From Bacteroidaceae bacterium (GTDB taxonomy: Bacteria > Bacteroidota > Bacteroidia > Bacteroidales > Bacteroidaceae), in the NCBI GenBank assembly GCA_017383665.1, contig JAFNWA010000310.1, positions 1-7,877 of the forward strand: a DNA stretch of 7,877 nt. The letters run 5' to 3'. How positions within the stretch are numbered: position 1 is the first letter of the stretch; each line of letters begins with the position of its first letter. Under the pieces are notes generated by a model. The model did not search any database, had not been told where the DNA came from, and was given only the letters and a program-made list of their open reading frames with translations. Shown one piece after another: positions 1-7,152 of this stretch. The position numbers and the translations under genes are program-made.

Positions 1-667
1 ACAATGTTACATTTATCACATCCCAAGGCAATCCTATAATGGAATCAACTCCGGCATACTGCAAACATGGCACAATACCCGATGCCGGTATGAGTGCCAT
101 AAATGCCGGAACATAAAATTTAAAGACATCGGCAGTAGATGTAAAGACATCCATCACTGAACGATAATTGCCATATATGTAACCATATATCAAAGACATT
201 AACAATACTCCGAAGAAAAGCAGTATAACTTTTCCCTGAGCTATTGGAGAGAGAGATGAATCTTCAGAAACTCCACTCAACAAATTCCAGGGCGACGAGG
301 TTGACATATAAAGTAACAGGATATAACAAACTATGAGTGCTAGAGAGAAGGCGAATGCGCGAACCTCTGAACCGGACAAGCGTCGGAACCTGACCAAACG
401 ACATAAAGCACTTGCAAGACCCGAGCCACGCAACAACCCTAACATTACGACCGAGAGCATGAAGATACCCCAAGGCAATGCATTTATAGCAGGGAGAGCG
501 TTGCGCACAGCCCAACGGATACCACCTGCGCTCAACAATGATGAATTGACATGTGAGCCACCTGAAAGCATCTGCGCCACATCGACGAAGAACGACCCTA
601 TCCACACCATCAGCAAAACGAGCAGATAGATGGATACCGGATAGTAGTATGCGCGTTTCTTATTCAT
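1..667 (-). CDS. AbgT-family-like membrane transporter, partial (C-terminus beyond left edge)
   Basis: The frame is open for 222 codons from ATG at 667 to the window edge, with no stop, so the C-terminus is missing. The protein is strongly hydrophobic, with likely membrane helices near residues 10-30, 62-80, 105-121, 147-166 and 184-202. Residues 42-90 (SLLSAGGIRW, then an N-x5-LPWG stretch and ML-x5-GSGL) resemble the early part of AbgT-family transporters, which export antimetabolites or take up p-aminobenzoyl-glutamate. Residues 140-182 (SPI, a helix, then a GY-x-YGN turn) resemble the later AbgT region before its second half. About 100 or more residues normally found between these blocks seem absent. 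The start overlaps the regulator's end as ATGAATAA, which suggests translational coupling. The family call rests on remembered motif patterns; an unrelated permease is possible. The substrate is unknown. Confidence 0.6.
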   Translation of the reverse strand, partial: MNKKRAYYYPVSIYLLVLLMVWIGSFFVDVAQMLSGGSHVNSSLLSAGGIRWAVRNALPAINALPWGIFMLSVVMLGLLRGSGLASALCRLVRFRRLSGSEVRAFAFSLALIVCYILLLYMSTSSPWNLLSGVSEDSSLSPIAQGKVILLFFGVLLMSLIYGYIYGNYRSVMDVFTSTADVFKFYVPAFMALIPASGIVPCLQYAGVDSIIGLPWDVINVTL

Positions 668-1382
668 CGGCTTCAAGGTTTTCTACATCAATTATATGCA
701 GTTCTATGGCACGCACTACAAGGCGTGTGACATTTATGCCTCGTTGTTCACTATCGTGGAAGAGACGGGCAATGAGGTCGGCCTGGCGTTTCTCAAGTGA
801 CTTCACACCGAATGGCATAGTCTTGAGGGAGGCTACCATCTCCTTGGTGTATCCCAGTGCAAGGTGACGCAAAAAGCATTCGTCGTAGCGGTCAATCTCG
901 TAGTGTATGAGCGACTTCTGACGCGCGGCATCGCGATTTACATTCTCACGGAAACGCTCTACAAGTTTTTCAAGCACCGGTTGGTTAAAGACATTGCGTT
1001 TGCCTGCCATTACATTGTATATCTCATATTTAGTGAGCAACTCGCCGGTCTTCAGTGTTATACCATCTGCTCCTGCATCGAGCACATCAACCCACAATTT
1101 TTCGTTGAGTAGCTCACCCGTAAACACAAGCACTTTCATCTGCGGATGCTCCTTTTTCATCCTCGCGCAGATCTCAACACCAACGGTTGTCGAGCCGCCA
1201 AGACCAAGATCAAGAAGCAGAAGATCGGGGACGGCGCGCTTCAACACCTCATTAAGCTCGTTTTCGTTAGAAGCGACTCCAATAACATCGGCTTGGGGAA
1301 GTTCGGTGCGGAATATCTCCTCTGTACCTTTTAACTCAAGCCTTGCATCTTCTACTATTACTACACTGAATTTTTCTATCAT
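660..1382 (-). CDS. Response regulator, receiver domain plus LuxR/NarL-type HTH
   Basis: This 240-residue protein has a receiver domain at about 4-125 with the expected active site: acidic pair E11/D12, phosphoacceptor D58 in LLLLDLGLGG, T88 in FTGE, and K111 in LKTGE. A linker at about 126-165 leads to a helix-turn-helix at about 166-230, where FLRHLALGYTKEMVASL and VKSLEKRQADLI match the two core helices of the LuxR/NarL fold in divergent form. It is therefore a cytoplasmic, phosphorylation-controlled DNA-binding regulator. It starts 8 nt after the stop of the large kinase, and its last 8 nt overlap the transporter gene, so the three are probably one operon and the kinase its partner. The start ATG at 1382 puts the first beta strand (FSVVIVED) right at the N-terminus, as is normal. 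Target promoters are unknown. Confidence 0.9.
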   Translation of the reverse strand: MIEKFSVVIVEDARLELKGTEEIFRTELPQADVIGVASNENELNEVLKRAVPDLLLLDLGLGGSTTVGVEICARMKKEHPQMKVLVFTGELLNEKLWVDVLDAGADGITLKTGELLTKYEIYNVMAGKRNVFNQPVLEKLVERFRENVNRDAARQKSLIHYEIDRYDECFLRHLALGYTKEMVASLKTMPFGVKSLEKRQADLIARLFHDSEQRGINVTRLVVRAIELHIIDVENLEADE

Positions 1383-1390
1383 AATATCTA

Positions 1391-4300
1391 TTACTTTGGC
1401 AATGTAAACAAAATGACTGTACCTTCAACATCGGAACGCGCTTCCATGCGTGAGCCGTGGCGACCTGTGTAATCCTCGTGCATGCGCACAATCTCCTTTG
1501 CAATGAGATATTCCATTCCAAGAAGCTCATTACGCTGGCCTATGTTATAGCGCGAAGGTGTGAACAGTTCGGCAACCTCTTCACTCGACAGGGTGCGACG
1601 ATTGTCAACGAGTTCTATCTTTATGGTATCTGATGCAGAAGTTGCCCTGAGCAGCAGTGTTCCCGATTTTTCAACTTTGAGTGCGGCATCAATGAGTGCC
1701 TCGAAAAGGTAGGCAACAAGGCCGGCATCTACATTGGCACTGGCATCGGTGGGCTCATAGGTGAGTGTAACATCCAGACCACGCTTTGCAGCCACACGGT
1801 CGGCATAGCGTTTTGCATCCTCGAACAGTTGTGCAACATCTGTGGCGGAGGGAGTAAAACACATTGTATCGAGTTCGCGTTTGGCACAATTGGCAAGGAT
1901 CCCGAACACCGAATTGTAGTAGTCCATGAGCTCGCTCATTGCTACGGCATCAGCACCACAACCATCGGTCTTCTGTTGTGCATTTTGTGCCAGCTCCCTC
2001 ACGCGACTTGGATAATATATAGTCTCATGTTTTATCACAGAGAGACAGTTATCAAGAACCATATTCTGCACATGCAGGCTGTTCTCCTCAAGTCTTATGC
2101 GTTCGGTCTCTTCCTCAATCTCCTCGAGTGTCATATAACTTTTTGCTACACGCACAGCACGATGATATGCTATTGAAGCAACAAAGCGCGCGACAAGTTC
2201 GACGCTCAAAGCCTCGTTCTCGCTCAACGGGCGTTCGGTAACGACCTCCAACGCACCAACAAGAACCTCGCTGCCCGATACAGTTGCATATAGCGGTATC
2301 ACGCGCAGCATGGAATCGGATGAGGTGTAGGGCTGTCCGTCGTCAATGACACCATGTAGATAGACATCGGCTCTGCCACCGGCAAATGGCAGCGGAGCTG
2401 ATGCTGCAACACGCTCGCCCTGTTGAGCATCGTTCAGCAGCAGTGCCACGCGCTTTATGCACATGCGTTCACCAAGACAGGTGTATATCTCATTGGCAAT
2501 TCCTTGCAACATCTGTTGCGAATTGTTTTCCGCTGCGGAAGTCACCAGTTCAAGGAGTTTCAGATTGGTATTCTGTACAAGATGTTCGTTTGCTTTGCCA
2601 ATGACAGAGTGACGCAGATAGGAGACGAGCAGATAGACAAGCAGCAATATAAGCACAAAACATGATATGGCAATCAATGCCTGACGGATATTGAGTTGCT
2701 CGCGGGTGCGTTCATACTGTTCGACAATACTCTTGTCTTCATCGACAAGTCTATACAATGTAGAATAGATGTAGTTGTTATACCTGTACTGTTGCCACTG
2801 CTGCAAAGCCAACGATGCAACAGCAAGTTCGTTACGCAAGTCCAGGATATTGTAGAATATATCCTCGGTCATTTCCCCGGCAAAAAGACCTTCGCGCCAC
2901 CATTTGAGTTCGGCATAACCATCTCCGTAGATGGTCAGCGTGTCCTTACCGCCAACAGTGGCAATATAGTAATCGTTAAGCAAATCCATGGCGTTGCGTG
3001 CCTGCACGAAGGCCTCTTCGTGATTACCATGGATATTGCTGCTATATACAGAATCGGCATAGAACCTAACATCGTCGAAAAGAGTGTCATTTGCCGATAC
3101 GCCAAAAGGCAGCAGCATAAGCAGCAATGCGATGCAGCGCATTACGCCCTTGGGCAGACGGAATGAGAAGCGACTTCCCTTGCCCTTTTCGCTCTTTATA
3201 TCCATTGAACAGACCGAGAATATTGCATCGGCCTTCCTGTACTTGTCAATTATTCCCTTGCAGTTCATGAGCCCAAAGCCTCCACCCTTGCTCTTTGCAG
3301 GCAGACTATTGTTGTCGTTTCCAATGGTTGCGGCATCGTAAACCTTTTCGTTCAATATACGGTCAATGTCGACTTGGGAAATTCCCACACCGCTGTCTGT
3401 AACAGCAACCTCTACAAAACCTTCTCCTTCGACGCACTCGACTTCAACACTGCCACCCTGTGGTGTAAACTTAGCTGCATTATCGACAAGTGTGTTTATC
3501 ATGAACAGGGTCAGTGCCTTGTCGGCCTTCACTACTGGAGTACCATCGCCAACAGTCAATGATATGCCACGCGACTCAAGCAGAGTGTGGCTCTTTTCAA
3601 TGATTGCGAAAAGATTGGCAAGCGAGAAACTCTCTACCTGCAGGTGCATTTCGCCCTGGCGCATCTTTATCCAGCGTTCAAGGATTATGTTAAGGTCATC
3701 GAGTTTCTCGGTTAGTTCGGTTACATATTCAAGTTTGCGCTCGGCATCAGCGGCATCAACCATTGGCAATGCGCGTAGCTCGTTGATAATGCGGTCGATA
3801 TATGGGCGCATAGACATTGCCACAGATACAGAGACACGCTTGAGCAAGTTCTCGCGTTTGTGCTCGGCAAGATATACTGCACTGGCCTGACGCATCTCCT
3901 CGAGACGCTCCTGTTCATCGCTTATGTCAGCAAGGCGCATACCCTCGGCAACAGCAATGGTCACATACGGAACAATCATCTCAAGCAATGAGCGTTCCTG
4001 CAGCGTCAAAGGTGTAAGTGATTTTACATACAAGGTGTCAGCACCACCGCTGATATATTTCATTGAAAAACTGTAGTTGGTGGCATCATCGCCCATTGGT
4101 TTGAATGAAAACCTGAGATTACCAAGAAAATCCAACATTCCACTGTTAAGAAGAACAATTATGTGTTCTAATACACCCTCCTTGTTGACCACATCCTGTG
4201 GAAGCGAAGAGAAAAGTTGGCGGCAAACATCGGGAAGCCGACGGAGTTTACTTGAGTATGATTTTATATATTTCCTTTTGCGGCGGTTGTAGTATGCAAT

Positions 4301-5620
4301 AATGGTCAACAGCAATAGAATGGCAACAAGGATAAGTGCCATCCAATGATCCAGACGCGAAATCCCGGCCTTAGCACTTGAAGCATCGCTCTCCAACTGC
4401 TTGTTTATGCGAGTGGCACGCAACAAAGAGAGATAGCTGTCTCTATTGATGTCCGACGCGTACTTGTCACCTAAACCGGCGTACGCACAACTTGCTTCTC
4501 TACGCACACTCAATAGGCACTCCGGGATATTGTACATTCCGTCGTCCGAGACCATGTAGGGCTCAATCTCCATATCATATTGATTGAGCTGGTTGGATGC
4601 AAAGTCAAGCGAATCGGGGTAATAACGGCTGTAATAATTGTTTATCTCGTTCAAGGCCTCACCAAGAAGGAGAAGTGCGCCCTCGTAGTCACTGGTTTGA
4701 GTGCGACACGAGGCGGACACAGCCAGTGCCTCAATCATCATATATTTATCGCCATAGCGTCTGAAATCAGCTGCGGCATCGGCTGCCAAAAGATATGGCA
4801 ATGACTCGGGGGAGTGACTTTTCAATGATATGCCTGAAAGTCCATCGGGGAGTTTATCCAGCTGATTTCCATTATCGCGCAAGGCGATAGCAAGCAACAG
4901 TTTGTAATTTGCAGCCAGCCATAGATATCCCTTGTCTTCTGAAACACGGAGTCCACTACCCGAAAGTTGGCGTACTCTCTCTCCGATGTCCGGATTACTG
5001 CTCGCTAGCATCATGTTGGCATAGACCTTGAGTGCAAGATCGTCTTCATTGTTGACACCTTCGCGCAGTATCTCTACTGCGTCTTTCATATCATCCAGCA
5101 TAGACAAGTTTGAGAAATAGCACATTGAGACAATGCCAAATTCAATCTTCGCACGCTCAAAGCGTGATTTGTCGCCCGAAGTAAGATATGCAGCATCCTC
5201 GCTTATACGCTTGATTCTCTCCACTGCTCTTGCACGATAATCAAAGAAGCGTCTATTGGCTGAAACCCTGTAACAGATTATCATCTGCCCCACATCTGCC
5301 ACAAGCTTTTCTATCTCACAATCAGACTCAGCAACCACCTTGTCATAAAGTGCAGTAGCTGTGGAATAGTCCATCTTCATAAATGCCGAATAGGCCTTGG
5401 CATTACAAGTAACCATCTGGGGTTCGGATTCACCAAATGAGAAAGTGTCAAGTGCTGTAACCAACGAATCGATCAATGCAACACTCCTGTAGCGTGCATC
5501 ATAGACGCGCACACTCAATGAATCGGTCATGGTAACCGCTTCTTCGTTGTGTCTATGCCCCGTACAGGAGAGCAGTATAACGACAGTCAACAGCATGTTG
5601 ATAAAATGTATGCGCCTCAT
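1391..5620 (-). CDS. Double-module transmembrane sensor kinase (1409 aa), apparent fusion of two kinase-like proteins
   Basis: Module 1 (1-826) has a lipoprotein-like signal (LLSC, Cys19), a periplasmic TPR-type helical region (about 70-400, clearest at 277-325), a membrane helix at 426-444 followed by RRKRK, a GAF-like region (about 460-560), and a kinase core. Its ATP site is intact: N714 in LVDNAAKF, G1 at D742-x-G744-x-G746, G2 at G781-F-G783-L. No His occupies the usual phosphoacceptor place (V600/A601, before P606). Module 2 (827-1409) opens with a signal-peptide-like helix, then a periplasmic segment (847-978), a membrane helix (979-1001), a GAF-like domain (about 1030-1155), a coiled coil, and a His box with H1198 in IKHETIYYP. 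Its ATP site is degenerate: A1312 replaces Asn, the G1 glycines are lost, and E1370 replaces a G2 Gly. The partner is the downstream regulator. From memory, unverified, the sensor regions may correspond to Pfam DUF5112 and DUF5113. The ligand is unknown. Confidence 0.88.
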   Translation of the reverse strand: MRRIHFINMLLTVVILLSCTGHRHNEEAVTMTDSLSVRVYDARYRSVALIDSLVTALDTFSFGESEPQMVTCNAKAYSAFMKMDYSTATALYDKVVAESDCEIEKLVADVGQMIICYRVSANRRFFDYRARAVERIKRISEDAAYLTSGDKSRFERAKIEFGIVSMCYFSNLSMLDDMKDAVEILREGVNNEDDLALKVYANMMLASSNPDIGERVRQLSGSGLRVSEDKGYLWLAANYKLLLAIALRDNGNQLDKLPDGLSGISLKSHSPESLPYLLAADAAADFRRYGDKYMMIEALAVSASCRTQTSDYEGALLLLGEALNEINNYYSRYYPDSLDFASNQLNQYDMEIEPYMVSDDGMYNIPECLLSVRREASCAYAGLGDKYASDINRDSYLSLLRATRINKQLESDASSAKAGISRLDHWMALILVAILLLLTIIAYYNRRKRKYIKSYSSKLRRLPDVCRQLFSSLPQDVVNKEGVLEHIIVLLNSGMLDFLGNLRFSFKPMGDDATNYSFSMKYISGGADTLYVKSLTPLTLQERSLLEMIVPYVTIAVAEGMRLADISDEQERLEEMRQASAVYLAEHKRENLLKRVSVSVAMSMRPYIDRIINELRALPMVDAADAERKLEYVTELTEKLDDLNIILERWIKMRQGEMHLQVESFSLANLFAIIEKSHTLLESRGISLTVGDGTPVVKADKALTLFMINTLVDNAAKFTPQGGSVEVECVEGEGFVEVAVTDSGVGISQVDIDRILNEKVYDAATIGNDNNSLPAKSKGGGFGLMNCKGIIDKYRKADAIFSVCSMDIKSEKGKGSRFSFRLPKGVMRCIALLLMLLPFGVSANDTLFDDVRFYADSVYSSNIHGNHEEAFVQARNAMDLLNDYYIATVGGKDTLTIYGDGYAELKWWREGLFAGEMTEDIFYNILDLRNELAVASLALQQWQQYRYNNYIYSTLYRLVDEDKSIVEQYERTREQLNIRQALIAISCFVLILLLVYLLVSYLRHSVIGKANEHLVQNTNLKLLELVTSAAENNSQQMLQGIANEIYTCLGERMCIKRVALLLNDAQQGERVAASAPLPFAGGRADVYLHGVIDDGQPYTSSDSMLRVIPLYATVSGSEVLVGALEVVTERPLSENEALSVELVARFVASIAYHRAVRVAKSYMTLEEIEEETERIRLEENSLHVQNMVLDNCLSVIKHETIYYPSRVRELAQNAQQKTDGCGADAVAMSELMDYYNSVFGILANCAKRELDTMCFTPSATDVAQLFEDAKRYADRVAAKRGLDVTLTYEPTDASANVDAGLVAYLFEALIDAALKVEKSGTLLLRATSASDTIKIELVDNRRTLSSEEVAELFTPSRYNIGQRNELLGMEYLIAKEIVRMHEDYTGRHGSRMEARSDVEGTVILFTLPK
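3086..3151 (-). other. Module junction: TAATG motif and internal signal-peptide-like segment
   Basis: Module 1 ends in RFSFRLPKG, a typical histidine kinase C-terminus, and the frame runs straight on through GTA-ATG into Met827. Residues 828-843 then look like a signal peptide: R828, a hydrophobic core (IALLLMLLPFG), and a VSA cleavage-type site before N844. In the alternative frame the same bases read TAATG (3144-3140), the overlapping stop-start seen between coupled genes. Topology works without a break: the chain is in the cytoplasm after module 1 and must cross out again for the second sensor region. An AAGGG stretch lies 6 nt before the ATG, but Bacteroidota rarely depend on such sites. 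Internal initiation at 3142 or cleavage after A843 would both give a separate second protein. Confidence 0.6.
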
Positions 5621-5637
5621 TCTTGTATTGTGAAATA

Positions 5638-5645
5638 CAAATTTA
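5638..5645 (-). promoter_or_regulatory. Candidate -7 box for the kinase-regulator-transporter operon
   Basis: The minus strand reads TAAATTTG, matching the Bacteroidota -7 consensus TAnnTTTG. The nearest TTTG that could act as a -33 box (5674-5671) is 25 nt away, longer than the usual 19-21. The implied leader is only about 12 nt. A 7-bp inverted repeat (5623-5629 with 5634-5640, 4-nt spacer) overlaps the box and the likely start point and could bind a regulator. Confidence 0.35.
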
Positions 5646-5674
5646 GTGATTTATATTGAAAAACCACATCCAAA

Positions 5675-5716
5675 AGTAACAAATTACGCTGTCTGTCCAC
5701 AGCGTAATTTGTTACT
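5675..5716 (-). terminator. Perfect 18-bp inverted repeat, probable terminator of the PepSY gene
   Basis: Positions 5675-5692 pair without mismatch to 5699-5716 around a 6-nt loop. On the minus strand the hairpin begins about 50 nt after the PepSY stop and is followed by CTTTTGG, a short U run. The stem has only about 40% G+C, so it is a moderate intrinsic terminator at best. On the plus strand there is no T run after it, which argues for minus-strand use. It also lies upstream of the kinase gene, so a role as an operator cannot be excluded. Confidence 0.6.
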
Positions 5717-5767
5717 ACAAAATAAACTTTGACATTCCATCACATGCAAAAGGAAACTGAATCCTAT

Positions 5768-7138
5768 TTATAGAACTGTTTTTTTGCTCTTGCGCTTACC
5801 GTATAAGCGTCTAATCCAGAAATAATAACCGGTCAGTGGCAATGTAGCCCCAAGCAAGGCTGCCAGAAAAGAAAGAAGACTACCGAAGAAACCACCCCAA
5901 TCACCGATATGAAGTGAGTATATCCACCCTGCCACTTTACTCTGTGCCGGACTATTCTCATACAATTGTACGGATATTATGTTGCCATTCTCTTTATTGA
6001 AGATATATTTGTCGGCAGCACGCACATTGCCATACCCGTCCTCTTGTACAGAAACGGTTCCGTCGGACACTGTTATTGTCTCAAACTGCTGAGTACTTGC
6101 CTTGACATTTTCATATGCAACCTGCCAACTGTCAAACTCTGATGGAGTGGATGATTCTTCCATTATGGTTGCTCCACTATGAGCATCAACAGCAGCCGTT
6201 GCACTACTTACAGCATCAACAGTGTGCGCCTCCTCTGCATCCAAATACTTTGCATCTGCCACTGTTGTGGCACCACTCACAGCATCGACATTCCATTGTG
6301 CGGCACTACTTGCCATAACAACTGTGTCATTGCTGCACGCACTTAGCGGTGATACACACAACAAACTATCGCCTAAGGAATCATGCGATAAAGTTGCAAC
6401 AACAGCACTTTCCTTTGATTTACCCACAACAGCCACGCTCTTGTTGCCACCTGCACCCAAAATGTCATATACACCATTCTTATACCACTCGAACGACCAT
6501 GTCAGGCCTGTCAATGCCATTACAAGCAGCAGAAGGAGTGCATAAAAACCACCGGCAATGTGAAGGTCATACCAGAAACGGTTCTTGCCTTTTCTAAAAG
6601 TTATCTGCAGACGGTTCTTCAGCATCTTGCGGTTACGCGGCCACCATATTACAAGACCGCTTATCAATATCACCACAAAAGCAAGCGTGCTTGTACCCAC
6701 AATTATCCTGCCCCAAAAGACCTTGCCATTACCGGGGTTGCTGTCCATGAGCCAACGGTGCAGGCGAAAAACTGTCTGGAAGAATGGCAGACGCTCATTG
6801 CCACCTTTTACTTCGCCGGTATATTGATTGACATAAACAGCAGCCTTCTTTGGTTTTGAAAGATTGACTTTGTAGGCCTCATCCGAAGAATCGGGAATTA
6901 CAATACCTGTAATATCTACATCACCGGGCAATGTAGCCTCAACCTTTTCTGCTATAACATCCAAAGGCAATGGCTCTCCATCAGGAGTGACAGATGTCAC
7001 ATTGTTACGGCACAGTGCTGTTATCTCGTCCTCAAAGACCAACAGAGCTCCGGTAAAACAGGTGATGGTTATGACAATCCCGAACGGAACAGACACCCAC
7101 AAATGGAACTTACGGAAGAACTTTCTCATATAACTCAT
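5768..7138 (-). CDS. PepSY-associated transmembrane protein with FMN-attachment-like motifs; probable redox or iron-reductase protein
   Basis: This 456-residue protein has the four-helix layout of PepSY_TM proteins: helices at about 13-35, 142-166, 193-214 and 414-440. Basic loops at 168-187 and 443-453 place both ends in the cytoplasm. Family-typical histidines are visible: H12, H127 (RLHRWL), H193 (DLHIAGG) and H410 (SLHIGDWGG); in related proteins such residues are thought to hold heme. PepSY-like folds fit at about 56-112 and 336-395, both extracytoplasmic. Between them a linker (about 231-335) is rich in Ser, Ala, Val and Asp and carries three D-x-x-S-(G/S)-A-T motifs, plus C261 and C268. 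Relatives take part in extracytoplasmic electron transfer, including siderophore-iron reduction; the substrate here is not shown. M1 is preferred, though M4 also leaves an intact first helix. The gene is likely monocistronic, with a hairpin downstream. Confidence 0.87.
   Translation of the reverse strand: MSYMRKFFRKFHLWVSVPFGIVITITCFTGALLVFEDEITALCRNNVTSVTPDGEPLPLDVIAEKVEATLPGDVDITGIVIPDSSDEAYKVNLSKPKKAAVYVNQYTGEVKGGNERLPFFQTVFRLHRWLMDSNPGNGKVFWGRIIVGTSTLAFVVILISGLVIWWPRNRKMLKNRLQITFRKGKNRFWYDLHIAGGFYALLLLLVMALTGLTWSFEWYKNGVYDILGAGGNKSVAVVGKSKESAVVATLSHDSLGDSLLCVSPLSACSNDTVVMASSAAQWNVDAVSGATTVADAKYLDAEEAHTVDAVSSATAAVDAHSGATIMEESSTPSEFDSWQVAYENVKASTQQFETITVSDGTVSVQEDGYGNVRAADKYIFNKENGNIISVQLYENSPAQSKVAGWIYSLHIGDWGGFFGSLLSFLAALLGATLPLTGYYFWIRRLYGKRKSKKTVL
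6167..6286 (-). repeat. Three degenerate repeats encoding flavinylation-like motifs
   Basis: Within the PepSY gene, three short units encode VDAVSGAT (residues 284-291), VDAVSSAT (307-314) and VDAHSGAT (317-324). At DNA level each begins GT(T/C/A)GATGCT or close to it, so they look like diverged copies. Dxx(S/T)GA(S/T) is the known acceptor pattern for ApbE flavin transferases (as in NqrC and RnfG), with FMN on the last Thr: here T291, T324 and perhaps T314, whose motif has Ser in place of Gly. The predicted topology puts them on the extracytoplasmic side, where ApbE works. No ApbE gene is in the window. Confidence 0.6.
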
Positions 7139-7152
7139 TATTTGTCTGCAAG

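Noticed and set aside
264..605. Open frame of 113 codons on the minus strand
   Set aside because: It is a different frame inside the transporter gene, whose own frame stays open from 667 to the edge with membrane helices and AbgT-like blocks.
333..629. Open frame of 98 codons on the plus strand, rich in Arg, Lys and Pro
   Set aside because: It is antisense to the transporter gene, and no promoter or family pattern was seen.
2696..3166. Open frame of 156 codons on the plus strand
   Set aside because: It is antisense to the kinase gene, whose frame has clear domains throughout, and its translation shows no recognisable motif.
3366..3890. Open frame of 174 codons on the plus strand, Ser/Thr/Arg-rich
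   Set aside because: It lies opposite the module 1 ATPase and histidine-helix region and has the biased composition expected of an antisense shadow.
5675..5716. Inverted repeat as the end of a mobile element
   Set aside because: No transposase, second copy or target duplication is present; the position after a stop codon fits a terminator better.
6115..6859. Several overlapping plus-strand open frames
   Set aside because: All are antisense to the PepSY gene; their His/Gln/Pro/Leu-rich translations come from the Ser/Ala/Val-rich linker read backwards.
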